Positions 39,296 through 48,190 of a stretch of 64,000 bases of DNA are shown here, piece after piece. The position numbers and the translations under genes are program-made. Positions within the stretch are counted from its first letter, which is position 1. Each line of letters begins with the position of its first letter. The notes below the pieces were generated by a model. It had not been told where the DNA came from, did no database searches, and saw only the letters and a list, made by a program, of their open reading frames with translations. Source of the stretch: Paraburkholderia sp. Ac-20340 (GTDB taxonomy: Bacteria; Pseudomonadota; Gammaproteobacteria; Burkholderiales; Burkholderiaceae); assembly GCF_017104965.1 (NCBI RefSeq), contig NZ_JAAGPR010000003.1, forward strand, positions 420,408-484,407. Reading direction: 5' to 3'.

Positions 39296-41392
39296 ATGGC
39301 AATTACTTCCTCCGATAATCCGCTGCTCGATTTTTCCGGCCTGCCGCGCTTTGGCGAGATCCGTCCCGAACACGTGACGCCCGCGCTCGACGTGCTGCTC
39401 GCGAACGCCAGCGCCGCCGTCGAACGCGCCGCGCAACCGATGACGCCCGCGCAATGGAGCGACGTGGTCGAACCGGTCGAACGCGTCACGGAACCGCTCT
39501 CGCGCGCCTGGGGCGTGATCGGCCATCTGAACGCCGTCGCCGATACGCCGGAACTGCGCGCCGTCTATGGCGAAAACCTGCCGCGCGTGACCGAATTCTG
39601 GTCGAGCGTCGGCCAGAATCTCGCGCTGTTCGAGAAGTACAAGGCCATCACGAATCACAACTCGTTCCAGTTGCTCACGAGCGAGCGCAAGAAGATCCTC
39701 GACAACGCCCTGCGCGACTTCCGCCTCTCGGGCGCGGAACTGCCCGAAGACCAGAAGCCGCGTTTCGCCGAACTGCAGGAGCGCCAGGCCGCGCTCGCCA
39801 AGGCGTTTTCGGATCACGTGCTGGACGCGACCAACGCCTACGCGTTCTACGCGAAGGAAGAAAGCGAACTGGTCGGCCTGCCCGAAGACGTGATCGCCGC
39901 CGCACGCGAAGCCGCCGAGCGCGAGAACAAGGAAGGCTGGAAGTTCACGCTGCACTTCCCCTCGTATTTCCCGGTGCTGCAATACTCGGAAAACCGCGCG
40001 ATGCGCGAGACGATGTATCGCGCCTATGTCACGCGCGCATCGGAACTCGGCGCGGTCTACGGCGGCGGCAAGCCCGAATGGGACAACACCGCGATCGTCG
40101 ACGAACAACTGAAGCTGCGCGCCGAAGAAGCGAAGATGCTCGGCTACAACAACTTCGCCGAAGTCTCGCTCACGCCGAAGATGGCGGAAACGCCCGCGCA
40201 GGTCATGAGCTTCCTCGAAGACCTCGCCACGCGCGCGCGCCCGCATGCGGAAAAGGACTGGCAGGAACTGCGCGAGTTCGCCGCCAGCGAATTCGGCCTC
40301 ACGCAGATCGAACCGTGGGACATGGCCTTCGCCGCTGAGCGTCTGCGCCAGAAGCGCTATTCGTTCTCGGAAAACGAGGTCAAGCAATACTTCCCTGAAG
40401 ACTTCGTGCTCAAGGGCCTGTTCAAGGTCACGGAAACGCTCTTCGGCGTGCGTATTCGCGACGACAGCGCGCCGGTCTGGAACGACACCGTGCGCTTCTT
40501 CCGCGTCGAAAACGCCGACGGCACGCTGGTCGCGCAGTTCTATCTCGACCTCTACGCGCGCGAAGGCAAGCGCGGCGGCGCATGGATGGACGACGCGCGC
40601 TCGCGCCGCAAGCTCGAAACGAACGGCGTGCAGACGCCGGTGGCCTACCTCACCTGCAACTTCTCGGCGCCTGTTGGCGGCCGCCCGGCCTGCTTCACGC
40701 ACGACGAAGTCATCACGCTGTTCCACGAGTTCGGCCACGGCCTGCATCACATGCTCACGCGTGTCGATGAGCTGTCGGTCTCGGGCATCAACGGCGTGGA
40801 ATGGGATGCGGTCGAACTGCCCTCGCAGTTCATGGAGAACTTCTGCTGGGAATGGGACGTTCTCACGGAAATGACGTCGCACGTCGATACGGCCAAACCG
40901 CTGCCGCGCGAACTGTTCGACAAGATGATCGCCGCGAAGAACTTCCAGAGCGGTCTGGGCACGCTGCGCCAGATCGTGTTCTCGATGTTCGACATGGCGC
41001 TGCACGTCGATTTCGACGCGTCGAAGGGCAAGACCGTGAACGATCTCGCCCGCGAGATCAACGAGCGGTATCACGTGATCGCGCAGGCGCCGTTCTCGCG
41101 CTGGCCGAATACGTTCAGCCACATCTTCGCGGGCGGTTACGCGGCGGGCTACTACAGCTACAAGTGGGCGGAAGTGCTGTCCGCCGACGCCTATGCCGCG
41201 TTCGAAGAAGCGGCGCAGGCTGCGCAGTCGAGCGTCCTCGATCCGGCCACCGGCACGCGTTATCGCAAGGAGATTCTGGAAGTGGGCGGCAGCCGCCCGG
41301 CGATGGAATCGTTCAAGGCGTTCCGCGGCCGCGAACCGAATATCGACGCGCTGCTGCGTCATAACGGCATGGAGCAGCCGCCGGCGCAATAA
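39296..41392 (+). CDS. prlC: oligopeptidase A (M3 metallopeptidase)
   Basis: Cytoplasmic zinc oligopeptidase that degrades signal-peptide remnants and other short peptides. The 698-residue protein has the M3 zinc motif LFHEFGHGLHHML (HExxH, near residue 480) and a third zinc Glu in the following helix (QFMENFCWEW). Homology runs from NPLLDFSGLPRFGEIRPEHV at the start to the end. The start MAITSSDNPL at 39296 has AGGA in GGAACAGGACG upstream; a longer open frame before it is not conserved-looking. Confidence 0.95.
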   Translation: MAITSSDNPLLDFSGLPRFGEIRPEHVTPALDVLLANASAAVERAAQPMTPAQWSDVVEPVERVTEPLSRAWGVIGHLNAVADTPELRAVYGENLPRVTEFWSSVGQNLALFEKYKAITNHNSFQLLTSERKKILDNALRDFRLSGAELPEDQKPRFAELQERQAALAKAFSDHVLDATNAYAFYAKEESELVGLPEDVIAAAREAAERENKEGWKFTLHFPSYFPVLQYSENRAMRETMYRAYVTRASELGAVYGGGKPEWDNTAIVDEQLKLRAEEAKMLGYNNFAEVSLTPKMAETPAQVMSFLEDLATRARPHAEKDWQELREFAASEFGLTQIEPWDMAFAAERLRQKRYSFSENEVKQYFPEDFVLKGLFKVTETLFGVRIRDDSAPVWNDTVRFFRVENADGTLVAQFYLDLYAREGKRGGAWMDDARSRRKLETNGVQTPVAYLTCNFSAPVGGRPACFTHDEVITLFHEFGHGLHHMLTRVDELSVSGINGVEWDAVELPSQFMENFCWEWDVLTEMTSHVDTAKPLPRELFDKMIAAKNFQSGLGTLRQIVFSMFDMALHVDFDASKGKTVNDLAREINERYHVIAQAPFSRWPNTFSHIFAGGYAAGYYSYKWAEVLSADAYAAFEEAAQAAQSSVLDPATGTRYRKEILEVGGSRPAMESFKAFRGREPNIDALLRHNGMEQPPAQ

Positions 41393-41426
41393 GCGCGCTG
41401 CGCTATATCGCCTGGTCGTTTCAAGC

Positions 41427-41461
41427 AAAACCGCGCACTTCACCGTGCGCGGTTTTTTTTA
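41427..41461 (+). terminator. intrinsic terminator after prlC
   Basis: 12-bp stem (41427-41438 with 41445-41456, arm AAAACCGCGCAC), six-base loop, then a run of eight T. The A-run at the left lets it serve the converging gene too. Confidence 0.9.
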
Positions 41462-41473
41462 TTGCCTGGCGTT

Positions 41474-42760
41474 TTATCGATGCAGCTTGAAATCGACGCT
41501 TGCGGGCCGCCCGTCCAGCGCGAGCGTTGCACGCTGCGCCGGCTGACGGCTCACCACCTTGCCGCGGCTAATCACGGCCAGCCGCGCGGCGCGCAGGCGG
41601 ATCGCCTCGATGGGATCGCGCGCGTCGAGCACCACCAGATTCGCCGCGCAACCCGGCGCGACGCCATAACCCTCGAGGCCGAGAATCTTCGCGGGATTGA
41701 CCGTCACCGCATCGAAACACGCACGCGAGGCGTCCACGCCCGTCATCTGCGCAACATGCAGGCCCATCTGCGCGACTTCGAGCATGTCGCCCGAACCGAA
41801 GCTGTACCACGGGTCCATCACGCAATCGTGGCCGAACGCGACCGTCACGCCCGCCGCCATCAGTTCAGGCACACGCGTCATGCCGCGACGCTTGGGATAG
41901 GTATCGGCGCGCCCTTGCAAGGTGATGTTGATAAGCGGATTGGCGATGGCAGCAACGCCCGATTCGCGCATCAGCGGAATCAGCTTGCTCACGTAGTAGT
42001 TGTCCATCGAATGCATCGACGTGAGATGCGAGCCGGTCACGCGGCCATGCAGCCCGAGCCGGTGCGTGTGCGCCGCGAGCGTTTCGATATGGCGCGAGAG
42101 CGGGTCGTCGGATTCGTCGCAATGCATGTCCACGCGCAAGCCCTTTTCGGCGGCGAATTCGCAGAGCAGGCGCACGGACTCCGCGCCGTCGGCCATCGTG
42201 CGTTCGAAGTGCGGAATGCCGCCGACCACATCGACGCCCATCGCAATCGCGCGCTTGAGGTTGTCGAACGCGCCCGCGCTGCGCAGCAAACCATCCTGCG
42301 GAAACGCCACCAGTTGCAGATCGAGATACGGCGCGACACGGCGCTTCACTTCCAGCAGCGCTTCGACCGCAAGCAGACGCGGATCGCAGACATCGACATG
42401 CGAGCGGATCGCCAGCAAGCCGCGCGCGACAGCCCAGTCGCAATACTGGAGCGCACGCTCGACCAGCGCCTGCTGCGTGAGATCGGGCTTGAGTTCGCCC
42501 CACAGCGCGATGCCCTCCAGCAGCGTGCCCGATGCGTTCACGCGCGGCAGGCCGTAGGAGAGCGTGGCGTCCATATGGAAATGCGCGTCGATGAACGGCG
42601 CGGACACGAGCGCGCCCGCTGCATCGATTTCCTCGCGCGCCTGCGCCGCAATAGTCGGCTCGACGGCGGCGATACGACCCGCCTCGATACCGATATCGAC
42701 GCTGGGATGCCCGGCGGGATGCGCATGTGCGAGCACGGCGCGGCGAATGATCAGGTCCAT
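41474..42760 (-). CDS. codA: cytosine deaminase-like amidohydrolase
   Basis: A 428-residue TIM-barrel amidohydrolase of the cytosine deaminase group. Metal motif HFHMD (His60, His62) is near the start; VDMHCDESDDPLSRHIETLA is the CodA-type signature with catalytic Glu, followed by GSHLTSMHSMDNYYVSKLIP and a metal Asp in FGHDCVMDPWYSFGSGDMLE. Likely deaminates cytosine or a related pyrimidine; substrate range in this family is broad. It converges on prlC and is divergent from the racemase. Confidence 0.85.
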   Translation of the reverse strand: MDLIIRRAVLAHAHPAGHPSVDIGIEAGRIAAVEPTIAAQAREEIDAAGALVSAPFIDAHFHMDATLSYGLPRVNASGTLLEGIALWGELKPDLTQQALVERALQYCDWAVARGLLAIRSHVDVCDPRLLAVEALLEVKRRVAPYLDLQLVAFPQDGLLRSAGAFDNLKRAIAMGVDVVGGIPHFERTMADGAESVRLLCEFAAEKGLRVDMHCDESDDPLSRHIETLAAHTHRLGLHGRVTGSHLTSMHSMDNYYVSKLIPLMRESGVAAIANPLINITLQGRADTYPKRRGMTRVPELMAAGVTVAFGHDCVMDPWYSFGSGDMLEVAQMGLHVAQMTGVDASRACFDAVTVNPAKILGLEGYGVAPGCAANLVVLDARDPIEAIRLRAARLAVISRGKVVSRQPAQRATLALDGRPASVDFKLHR

Positions 42761-42960
42761 GTGCGGCTCCTTGCTGGCGTCTTGTTCTATAGCTCGGTGG
42801 TGGATCGATTCTATCGGCGCCAGAAATCAGCCGCTATCCGGGCTGCCCGCCGGGAAATGCGAGAGTGGCGGGAATTGCGAGAAAACTGTCTGGTCACTGT
42901 CCCCTCGCCGTATCGTGACAGTTGGGCGCGACCGTACCTGTACAGCCAGGACAGCACGCC

Positions 42961-42966
42961 TATACT
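42961..42966 (+). promoter_or_regulatory. possible -10 (TATACT) upstream of the racemase gene
   Basis: TATACT lies 34 bases before the start at 43001. No good -35. Confidence 0.35.
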
Positions 42967-43000
42967 CGTGCGGACACTTCAACCATTCGCGATGCAGGCC

Positions 43001-43717
43001 ATGAAGACAATCGGTGTAATTGGCGGTATGAGCTGGGAATCGTCGGCGGAGTATTACCGCATGCTCAACGGCGAAACGAAGGCGCGGCTTGGCGGACATC
43101 ACAATGCCCGCAGCCTGATGGCCACCGTGGATTTCGCGGAGATCGAAGCGCTGCAACGCGCGGGAGACTGGGACGCGCTAGGCGTGCTGATGGCGCAGGC
43201 GGCGCGGCAACTGGAACGCGGCGGCGCCGATATCGTGCTGCTCGCGACCAACACGATGCATCGCGTTTGCGCGGCGATCGAGGCGGCGATCACGATCCCC
43301 TTCCTGCATATCGCCGATCCCACGGGCGCAGCGCTGCGCGCGGCGAGCGTCACGCGCGTGGGACTGCTCGGCACGCGCTATACGATGGAGCAGGATTTTT
43401 ATGTGGGCCGGTTGCGCGACGTGCATGGCATCGAAGCGATCGTGCCGGAAGCCTCAGAGCGCGACGACGTGCATCGCATCATCTACGACGAGTTGTGTCA
43501 CGGCGTGGTGCAAGCGGCTTCGCGTGGCGTGTATCAGCGTGTGATCGAATCGCTGGCCGCGCGTGGTGCGCAGGGCGTGATACTCGGCTGCACGGAAATC
43601 ACGCTGCTGATTGGCGCTGACGATTCGGCCTTGCCTGTATTCGATACGACCGCATTGCATGCGAAGGCGGCAGTCGATTGGTCGCTCAAGCAATCAGCGG
43701 GAACAACCGACGCGTAG
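43001..43717 (+). CDS. aspartate/glutamate racemase family protein (YgeA-like)
   Basis: A 238-residue PLP-independent racemase. It opens with IGVIGGMSWESSAEYYRMLN. The family usually uses two catalytic cysteines; here the first position is Thr83 (LLATNTMH) and the second is Cys197 (ILGCTEITLLIG). The same Thr83/Cys197 pair occurs in the E. coli racemase YgeA, which favours L- to D- turnover, so similar activity is inferred. An ATG three codons upstream (42992) is also possible. It is divergent from the deaminase gene and converges on the tRNA gene, sharing a terminator. Confidence 0.88.
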   Translation: MKTIGVIGGMSWESSAEYYRMLNGETKARLGGHHNARSLMATVDFAEIEALQRAGDWDALGVLMAQAARQLERGGADIVLLATNTMHRVCAAIEAAITIPFLHIADPTGAALRAASVTRVGLLGTRYTMEQDFYVGRLRDVHGIEAIVPEASERDDVHRIIYDELCHGVVQAASRGVYQRVIESLAARGAQGVILGCTEITLLIGADDSALPVFDTTALHAKAAVDWSLKQSAGTTDA

Positions 43718-43719
43718 AA

Positions 43720-43760
43720 AACAAAAAAGGGTTACACGCCGATGCGTTGTAACCCTTGAT
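43720..43760. terminator. bidirectional terminator between the racemase gene and tRNA-fMet
   Basis: 10-bp stem (43727-43736 with 43748-43757, arm AAGGGTTACA). On the minus strand TTTTTTGTTTT follows, so it is strongest for the tRNA transcript. Confidence 0.8.
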
Positions 43761-43780
43761 TGCTTCTGACAGAACAGCTT

Positions 43781-43857
<77 letters not shown>

Positions 43858-43873
43858 TCCGTCAGAGAAAAGA

Positions 43874-43902
43874 ATTATAGGGTGCGGCTGTCATGAAGTC
43901 AA
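43874..43902 (-). promoter_or_regulatory. sigma-70 promoter of tRNA-fMet
   Basis: On the minus strand TTGACT (43897-43902) and TATAAT (43874-43879) with a 17-base spacer. This is the best sigma-70 promoter in the window, ending 16 bases before the tRNA. Confidence 0.85.
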
Positions 43903-43989
43903 CACTTATTTTTGCTAGCCCTTCTGTACGCACTTGCGGATTCCAGCGTGAATCACTTCGTGCATCGCAATTAATTCGGAATCCAAACG

Positions 43990-44538
43990 TTATTCGCTGG
44001 CTTGCCCGCCGTCTTCGTCAAAGAACGCCTGCAGCTCAGCGGCCCATTCGAGCCACGTTTCCTGCGTGCGAATCCCCGCCTTCAAGATCGCGTACTGCAA
44101 CTGCTGACCACGCGTGAGCGACGCTGCGCCGAAGTCGCGCTGCTCGATGGCGCGATAGGTATCGAGTCGCTCGCGCGCCTCATCCATCATGCGGCGCAGT
44201 TCTTCCATCAGCCCGAGCGGGCCGATCACCGCATCGGCGCGCAATTTCAGCAACAGCAGATTGCGGTCGTCGCCGGTCAGACGCGTTTCGCGCACCCAGC
44301 GCGCCACTTCTTCGCGCCCCACCGGCAGCACCCGATACACCTTCTTGCGCGTCGCCGCCGCGTCTTCTTCGACCACGGCCACCCAGCCCGCATCCACCAT
44401 CCGGCCGAGTTCGCGATAAATCTGCTGGTGCGTGGCCTGCCAGAAGTAAGCGATCGCCCGGTCGAAGCGGCGAGCCAGGTCATAGCCGGACGACGGCTTC
44501 TCCAGCAGGGCAATGAGGATGGCGTGTGGCGTGGACAT
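43990..44538 (-). CDS. PadR-family transcriptional regulator
   Basis: A 182-residue PadR regulator. The N-terminal winged helix (about 3-80) reads HAILIALLEKPSSGYDLARRF, QIYRELGRMVDAGWV and a wing KKVYRVLPVGREEV. The C-terminal part (about 90-175) is a helical dimerisation domain. It is divergent from the nitronate monooxygenase gene, and a long palindrome lies between them, so it probably controls that gene and itself. The effector is unknown. Confidence 0.9.
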   Translation of the reverse strand: MSTPHAILIALLEKPSSGYDLARRFDRAIAYFWQATHQQIYRELGRMVDAGWVAVVEEDAAATRKKVYRVLPVGREEVARWVRETRLTGDDRNLLLLKLRADAVIGPLGLMEELRRMMDEARERLDTYRAIEQRDFGAASLTRGQQLQYAILKAGIRTQETWLEWAAELQAFFDEDGGQASE

Positions 44539-44596
44539 GCGGCGATTCTAAACCACGCTTGCGGCGATACCGCCCCGGTTATTTCCCCGAGCGCAC

Positions 44597-44622
44597 ACAC
44601 TATGCAACTGGTTGCATAGTGT
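44597..44622. promoter_or_regulatory. PadR-type palindromic operator
   Basis: Perfect inverted repeat with 12-bp arms ACACTATGCAAC and GTTGCATAGTGT separated by TG. The core TATGCA-N6-TGCATA resembles the site of AphA, another PadR-family protein. It lies between the divergent padR-like and monooxygenase genes. Confidence 0.8.
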
Positions 44623-44710
44623 CTGGCGCTTTGCTATGTTTATCGACACCAACAACACGACGGCGCCCCGCCCTTGCGCCGGGGCCGCCGGTTCCGTTCA
44701 GGAGATATGC

Positions 44711-45697
44711 ATGTCCTTGCCCGCCGTCCTGCGCCGCGGTCTGTCGATTCCCGTCGTCGGCTCGCCGCTTTTCATCATCTCGAACCCCGATCTCGTGATC
44801 GCGCAGTGCAAGGCCGGCGTGGTCGGCTCGTTTCCCGCGCTCAACGCACGTCCCGAGCATGTGCTGGGCGAATGGCTCGATCGCATCACGACCGAGCTTG
44901 CCGAATACAACGCAAAGCATCCCGACCGTCCCGCTGCGCCGTTCGCGGTGAACCAGATCGTCCACAAGTCCAACGACCGTCTGGAGCACGATCTGGGCGT
45001 GTGCGCGCAATACAAGGTGCCGATCGTCATCACGTCGCTGGGCGCGCGCGCCGAAGTGAACGACGCGATTCACGCATGGGGCGGCATCGTGCTGCACGAC
45101 GTCATCAACAACACCTTCGCGAAAAAGGCGATCGAGAAAGGCGCCGACGGCCTGATCGCCGTCGCGGCCGGTGCGGGCGGCCATGCCGGCACGCTCTCGC
45201 CGTTTGCGCTGATTCACGAGATTCGCGAATGGTTCGACGGCCCGCTGCTGCTCTCGGGCGCGATCGGCAACGGCAACGCCATTCTGGCGGCGCAGGCGGC
45301 GGGCGCCGACCTCGCTTATGTCGGCTCGGCGTTCATCGCGACTGAAGAAGCCAATGCGGTCGAGGCATACAAGCAGATGATCGTCGAGAGCAGCGCCGCC
45401 GATATCGTCTACTCGAATCTCTTCACCGGCGTGCACGGCAACTATCTGCGCCCGAGCATCGTGGCGAGCGGCCTCGATCCCGACGCGCTGCCGGAATCGG
45501 ACCCGTCTAAGATGAGCTTTGCGTCGAGCGGCGCGAAAGCGTGGAAGCACATCTGGGGTTCGGGCCAGGGCATCGGCGCGGTCAAGAGCGTCGTGCCCGC
45601 TGCGGATCTGGTCGCGCGTCTGAAGCGCGAATACGACGCCGCACGCGCGCGGCTGGGTGTGATCGCCGCGCCCGCAGACACGCCGGTCGAAGCCTGA
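44711..45697 (+). CDS. nitronate monooxygenase (2-nitropropane dioxygenase family)
   Basis: FMN enzyme of 328 residues that oxidises alkyl nitronates, detoxifying compounds such as propionate-3-nitronate. It shows PVVGSPLFIISNPDLVIAQCKAGVVGSFPALN near the start, PFAVNQIVHKSNDRLEHD, GADGLIAVAAGAGGHAGTLSPFALIHEIR (FMN phosphate loop) and LSGAIGNGNAILAAQAAGADLAYVGSAFIATEEA. The start at 44711 has AGGAG eight bases upstream; an open frame 33 codons longer lies over the palindromic operator and is rejected. It is probably regulated by the divergent PadR protein. Confidence 0.9.
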   Translation: MSLPAVLRRGLSIPVVGSPLFIISNPDLVIAQCKAGVVGSFPALNARPEHVLGEWLDRITTELAEYNAKHPDRPAAPFAVNQIVHKSNDRLEHDLGVCAQYKVPIVITSLGARAEVNDAIHAWGGIVLHDVINNTFAKKAIEKGADGLIAVAAGAGGHAGTLSPFALIHEIREWFDGPLLLSGAIGNGNAILAAQAAGADLAYVGSAFIATEEANAVEAYKQMIVESSAADIVYSNLFTGVHGNYLRPSIVASGLDPDALPESDPSKMSFASSGAKAWKHIWGSGQGIGAVKSVVPAADLVARLKREYDAARARLGVIAAPADTPVEA

Positions 45698-45765
45698 CCG
45701 TCAAGGCGGGAACGCATGACTCGCGCTTGCGTTCCCACTTTGAAAGCGCGCGATGCGTCAGCCCG

Positions 45766-46386
45766 TCAGCCGCGCGCTTTCACTCGCGCGATTTCCTCTT
45801 CGACATCGCGCAACCGGTCCTTGCCGAAGAAGATTTCGTCGTTGACGAAGAATGTCGGCGCGCCAAACGCACCACGCGCGAACGCGGCTTCGGTGTTTTC
45901 CATCAGCGTGCTTTTCACTTCCGCATCGGCGAGCGCCGCTTCGAAGCGGGCCGCGTCGAAACCATCGGCTTCGAGCGTGGCACGCAGCACGGCCGGATCA
46001 TCGAGCTTGAGACCGTCTTCCCACATATGCGCGAACATGCGATCGACGTAACGCTCGAACACGCCTTCGCGCTGCGCGGCCACGGCGCCACGCATCAACG
46101 CCAGTGTGTTGACGGGAAAATGCGGATTCATGCGGTACGCCGTCAATCCGTGCTGCGCAATAAAGCGCTTGATTTCGAGGAACATGTATTTGCGTTTGTT
46201 CTCGATATTCGCCGTCGTTTCTGCGGGCGAACGGTTGCCGGTGAGTTTGAAAATGCCGCCCAGCAAAATCGGCACATATTCGAAGTGCACGTTCTGGCGC
46301 GCTTCGATCTGCGGGATCACCTTATGGCTCAGGTAAGCGTTAGGACTCCCAAAGTCAAACAGAAACTCAACTTTCACATCGCTCAT
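45766..46386 (-). CDS. 2-hydroxychromene-2-carboxylate isomerase-like protein (DsbA/GST-kappa fold)
   Basis: A 206-residue thioredoxin-fold protein. The family signature FLFDFGSPNAYLSHK (Ser14 at the glutathione-activating position) replaces the CxxC of DsbA, so it is the isomerase/GST-kappa type. FGAPTFFVNDEIFFGKDRL closes the fold. In naphthalene degradation the family isomerises hydroxychromene carboxylate with glutathione; no aromatic pathway lies nearby, so the substrate is open. The start MSDVKVEF at 46384-46386 has GGAGGAG before it. It is divergent from the SDR gene. Confidence 0.88.
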   Translation of the reverse strand: MSDVKVEFLFDFGSPNAYLSHKVIPQIEARQNVHFEYVPILLGGIFKLTGNRSPAETTANIENKRKYMFLEIKRFIAQHGLTAYRMNPHFPVNTLALMRGAVAAQREGVFERYVDRMFAHMWEDGLKLDDPAVLRATLEADGFDAARFEAALADAEVKSTLMENTEAAFARGAFGAPTFFVNDEIFFGKDRLRDVEEEIARVKARG

Positions 46387-46444
46387 CGTCTCTCCTCCAT
46401 TTGTACGTGAATGCCTTGACGCATATTCCTCCACACAGACGAAC

Positions 46445-47194
46445 ATGACAAGCACACCCACTACTCCGATGCAAAAGAAAGCCGTCCTCGTGATTGGCGC
46501 CGGCGACGCCACCGGCGGTGCCATTGCACGCCGCTTCGCACGTGAAGGCTATATCGCCTGCGTGACGCGCCGCAACGCCGACAAGCTCGCGCCGCTCGTG
46601 GCGCAGATCGAAGCCGAAGGCGGCGTCGCGCACGCGTTCGGTTCGGACGCGCGCAAGGAAGAGGACATGGTCGCCCTCTTCGCCGAAATCGAAGCCAATA
46701 TCGCGCCGATCGAAGTCGCCATCTTCAATATCGGTGCGAACGTGCGCTTCAGCGTGACGGAGACTACGGCGCGCGTTTATCAGAAGGTCTGGGAAATGGC
46801 CTGTTTCGCGGGCTTTTTGATGGGCCGTGAGGCCGCCAAAGCGATGTTGCCGCGTGCGCGCGGATCGATTCTCTTCACGGGCGCCACGGCGAGTTTGCGT
46901 GGACGTGCCGGGTTTTCCGCGTTCGCGGGCGCCAAGCATGCGCTGCGTGCGCTTGCGCAGTCGATGGCGCGCGAGCTTGGCCCGGAAGGCATTCACGTCG
47001 CGCAGGTGATCGTCGATGGCGCGATCGACACGGAGTTTATCCGCGAGAATTTTCCCGAACGCTACAAGCTCAAGGAGCGCGACGGCATCCTGAATCCCGA
47101 GCATATCGCCGATGCGTACTGGACCTTGCATCAGCAGCCGAGGGACGCATGGACGCACGAAATGGATCTGAGGCCGTGGATCGAGGAGTGGTGA
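46445..47194 (+). CDS. short-chain dehydrogenase/reductase, atypical active site
   Basis: A 249-residue Rossmann-fold protein. The cofactor motif is VIGAGDATGGAIARRFA, followed by FNIGANVRF (NNAG position) and the substrate region FTGATASLRGRAGFSAFAGAKHALRALAQSMARELGPEGIHV. The usual YxxxK is FAGAK here: Phe160 in place of the catalytic Tyr, Lys164 kept. It may be non-classical or have another general acid. A second ATG lies at 46469. It is divergent from the isomerase gene, with 58 bases between. Confidence 0.82.
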   Translation: MTSTPTTPMQKKAVLVIGAGDATGGAIARRFAREGYIACVTRRNADKLAPLVAQIEAEGGVAHAFGSDARKEEDMVALFAEIEANIAPIEVAIFNIGANVRFSVTETTARVYQKVWEMACFAGFLMGREAAKAMLPRARGSILFTGATASLRGRAGFSAFAGAKHALRALAQSMARELGPEGIHVAQVIVDGAIDTEFIRENFPERYKLKERDGILNPEHIADAYWTLHQQPRDAWTHEMDLRPWIEEW

Positions 47195-47287
47195 GCGGCG
47201 GCGCGGCGGCATGAGCGCGCAGCGGCTCCCGCAGCGTGCGGGCGTGTTCCCGGTATGATTCGTTATCGATCGGATGCAGGCGGGCGG

Positions 47288-47293
47288 TATAGT
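47288..47293 (+). promoter_or_regulatory. possible -10 (TATAGT) upstream of xth
   Basis: TATAGT 54 bases before the xth start. -35 not clear. Confidence 0.35.
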
Positions 47294-47347
47294 CCCGGCA
47301 TCGATCCCGGGCACTCGCCCGCCGCACAATCACCCGGTTCATCATCC

Positions 47348-48133
47348 ATGAAAATCGCCACCTGGAACGTCAACTCCCTGAAAGTCCGTCTGCAGCACGT
47401 CATCGACTGGCTCGGCGAAAGCAAGGTCGACGCGCTTTGCCTGCAGGAACTCAAGCTCACCGACGATAAATTCCCGCGCGCCGAACTCGAAGCGCACGGC
47501 TATCGCAGTTGGTTCGCGGGCCAGAAGACCTATAACGGCGTGGCCATTCTCGTGCGCGACGGCCTCAGCGTCGACGAGGCCACGGTCGTGCGCAATATCC
47601 CCGGCTTCGAAGATCCGCAACAGCGCGTGATCGCGGCGACCGTCGAAGGCGTGCGTCTGGTCAGCGCCTATTTCCCGAATGGCCAGGCGCCGGGCTCGGA
47701 GAAGTTCACGTACAAGCTCGCCTGGCTGAATGCGATGCACGACTGGCTCGCCCAGGAAATGCAGCAGCATCCGCAACTGGCGCTGCTCGGCGATTACAAC
47801 ATCGCGCCCGCAGACCGCGACGTGCACGACCCCAAGGCATGGGAAGGCCAGAATCTGGTTTCGCCGGAAGAACGCGCGCAATTCGAGCGGCTGATCGCGC
47901 TGGGCTTTGTCGATTCGTATCGCCAGTTCGAGCAGCCGGAGAAGATGTTCACGTGGTGGGATTACCGCATGTTCGCGTTCCGCCGCAATGCGGGGCTGCG
48001 CATCGATCACATCCTGCTCTCGCCCGCGCTCGCGCCGAAGCTGGTGGCGTGCGAGATCGACAAGGTGCCGCGCAAGTGGGAACAGCCGTCCGATCACACG
48101 CCGGTGATCGCGGATATCCATCTCGCGGGCTAA
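47348..48133 (+). CDS. xth: exodeoxyribonuclease III
   Basis: AP endonuclease and 3'-5' exonuclease of base-excision repair. The 261 residues have the fold's signatures: MKIATWNVNSLKVRLQH (Asn metal ligand), LCLQELKLTD (catalytic Glu), YFPNGQAPGSEKFTYKLAWL, LLGDYNIAPADRDVHDP (Asp/Asn), FTWWDYRMFAFRRNAGLRIDHILLS and PSDHTPVIADI (Asp-His). The start MKIATWNVN at 47348 is the usual one. Two ExoIII paralogues (xthA and exoA) are usual, so the symbol is family-level. Confidence 0.94.
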   Translation: MKIATWNVNSLKVRLQHVIDWLGESKVDALCLQELKLTDDKFPRAELEAHGYRSWFAGQKTYNGVAILVRDGLSVDEATVVRNIPGFEDPQQRVIAATVEGVRLVSAYFPNGQAPGSEKFTYKLAWLNAMHDWLAQEMQQHPQLALLGDYNIAPADRDVHDPKAWEGQNLVSPEERAQFERLIALGFVDSYRQFEQPEKMFTWWDYRMFAFRRNAGLRIDHILLSPALAPKLVACEIDKVPRKWEQPSDHTPVIADIHLAG

Positions 48134-48190
48134 AAACCTTATCGACCAACGCGGGCGGCATCAGGTACGCCGCCCGCGCTCAAACCCGCT

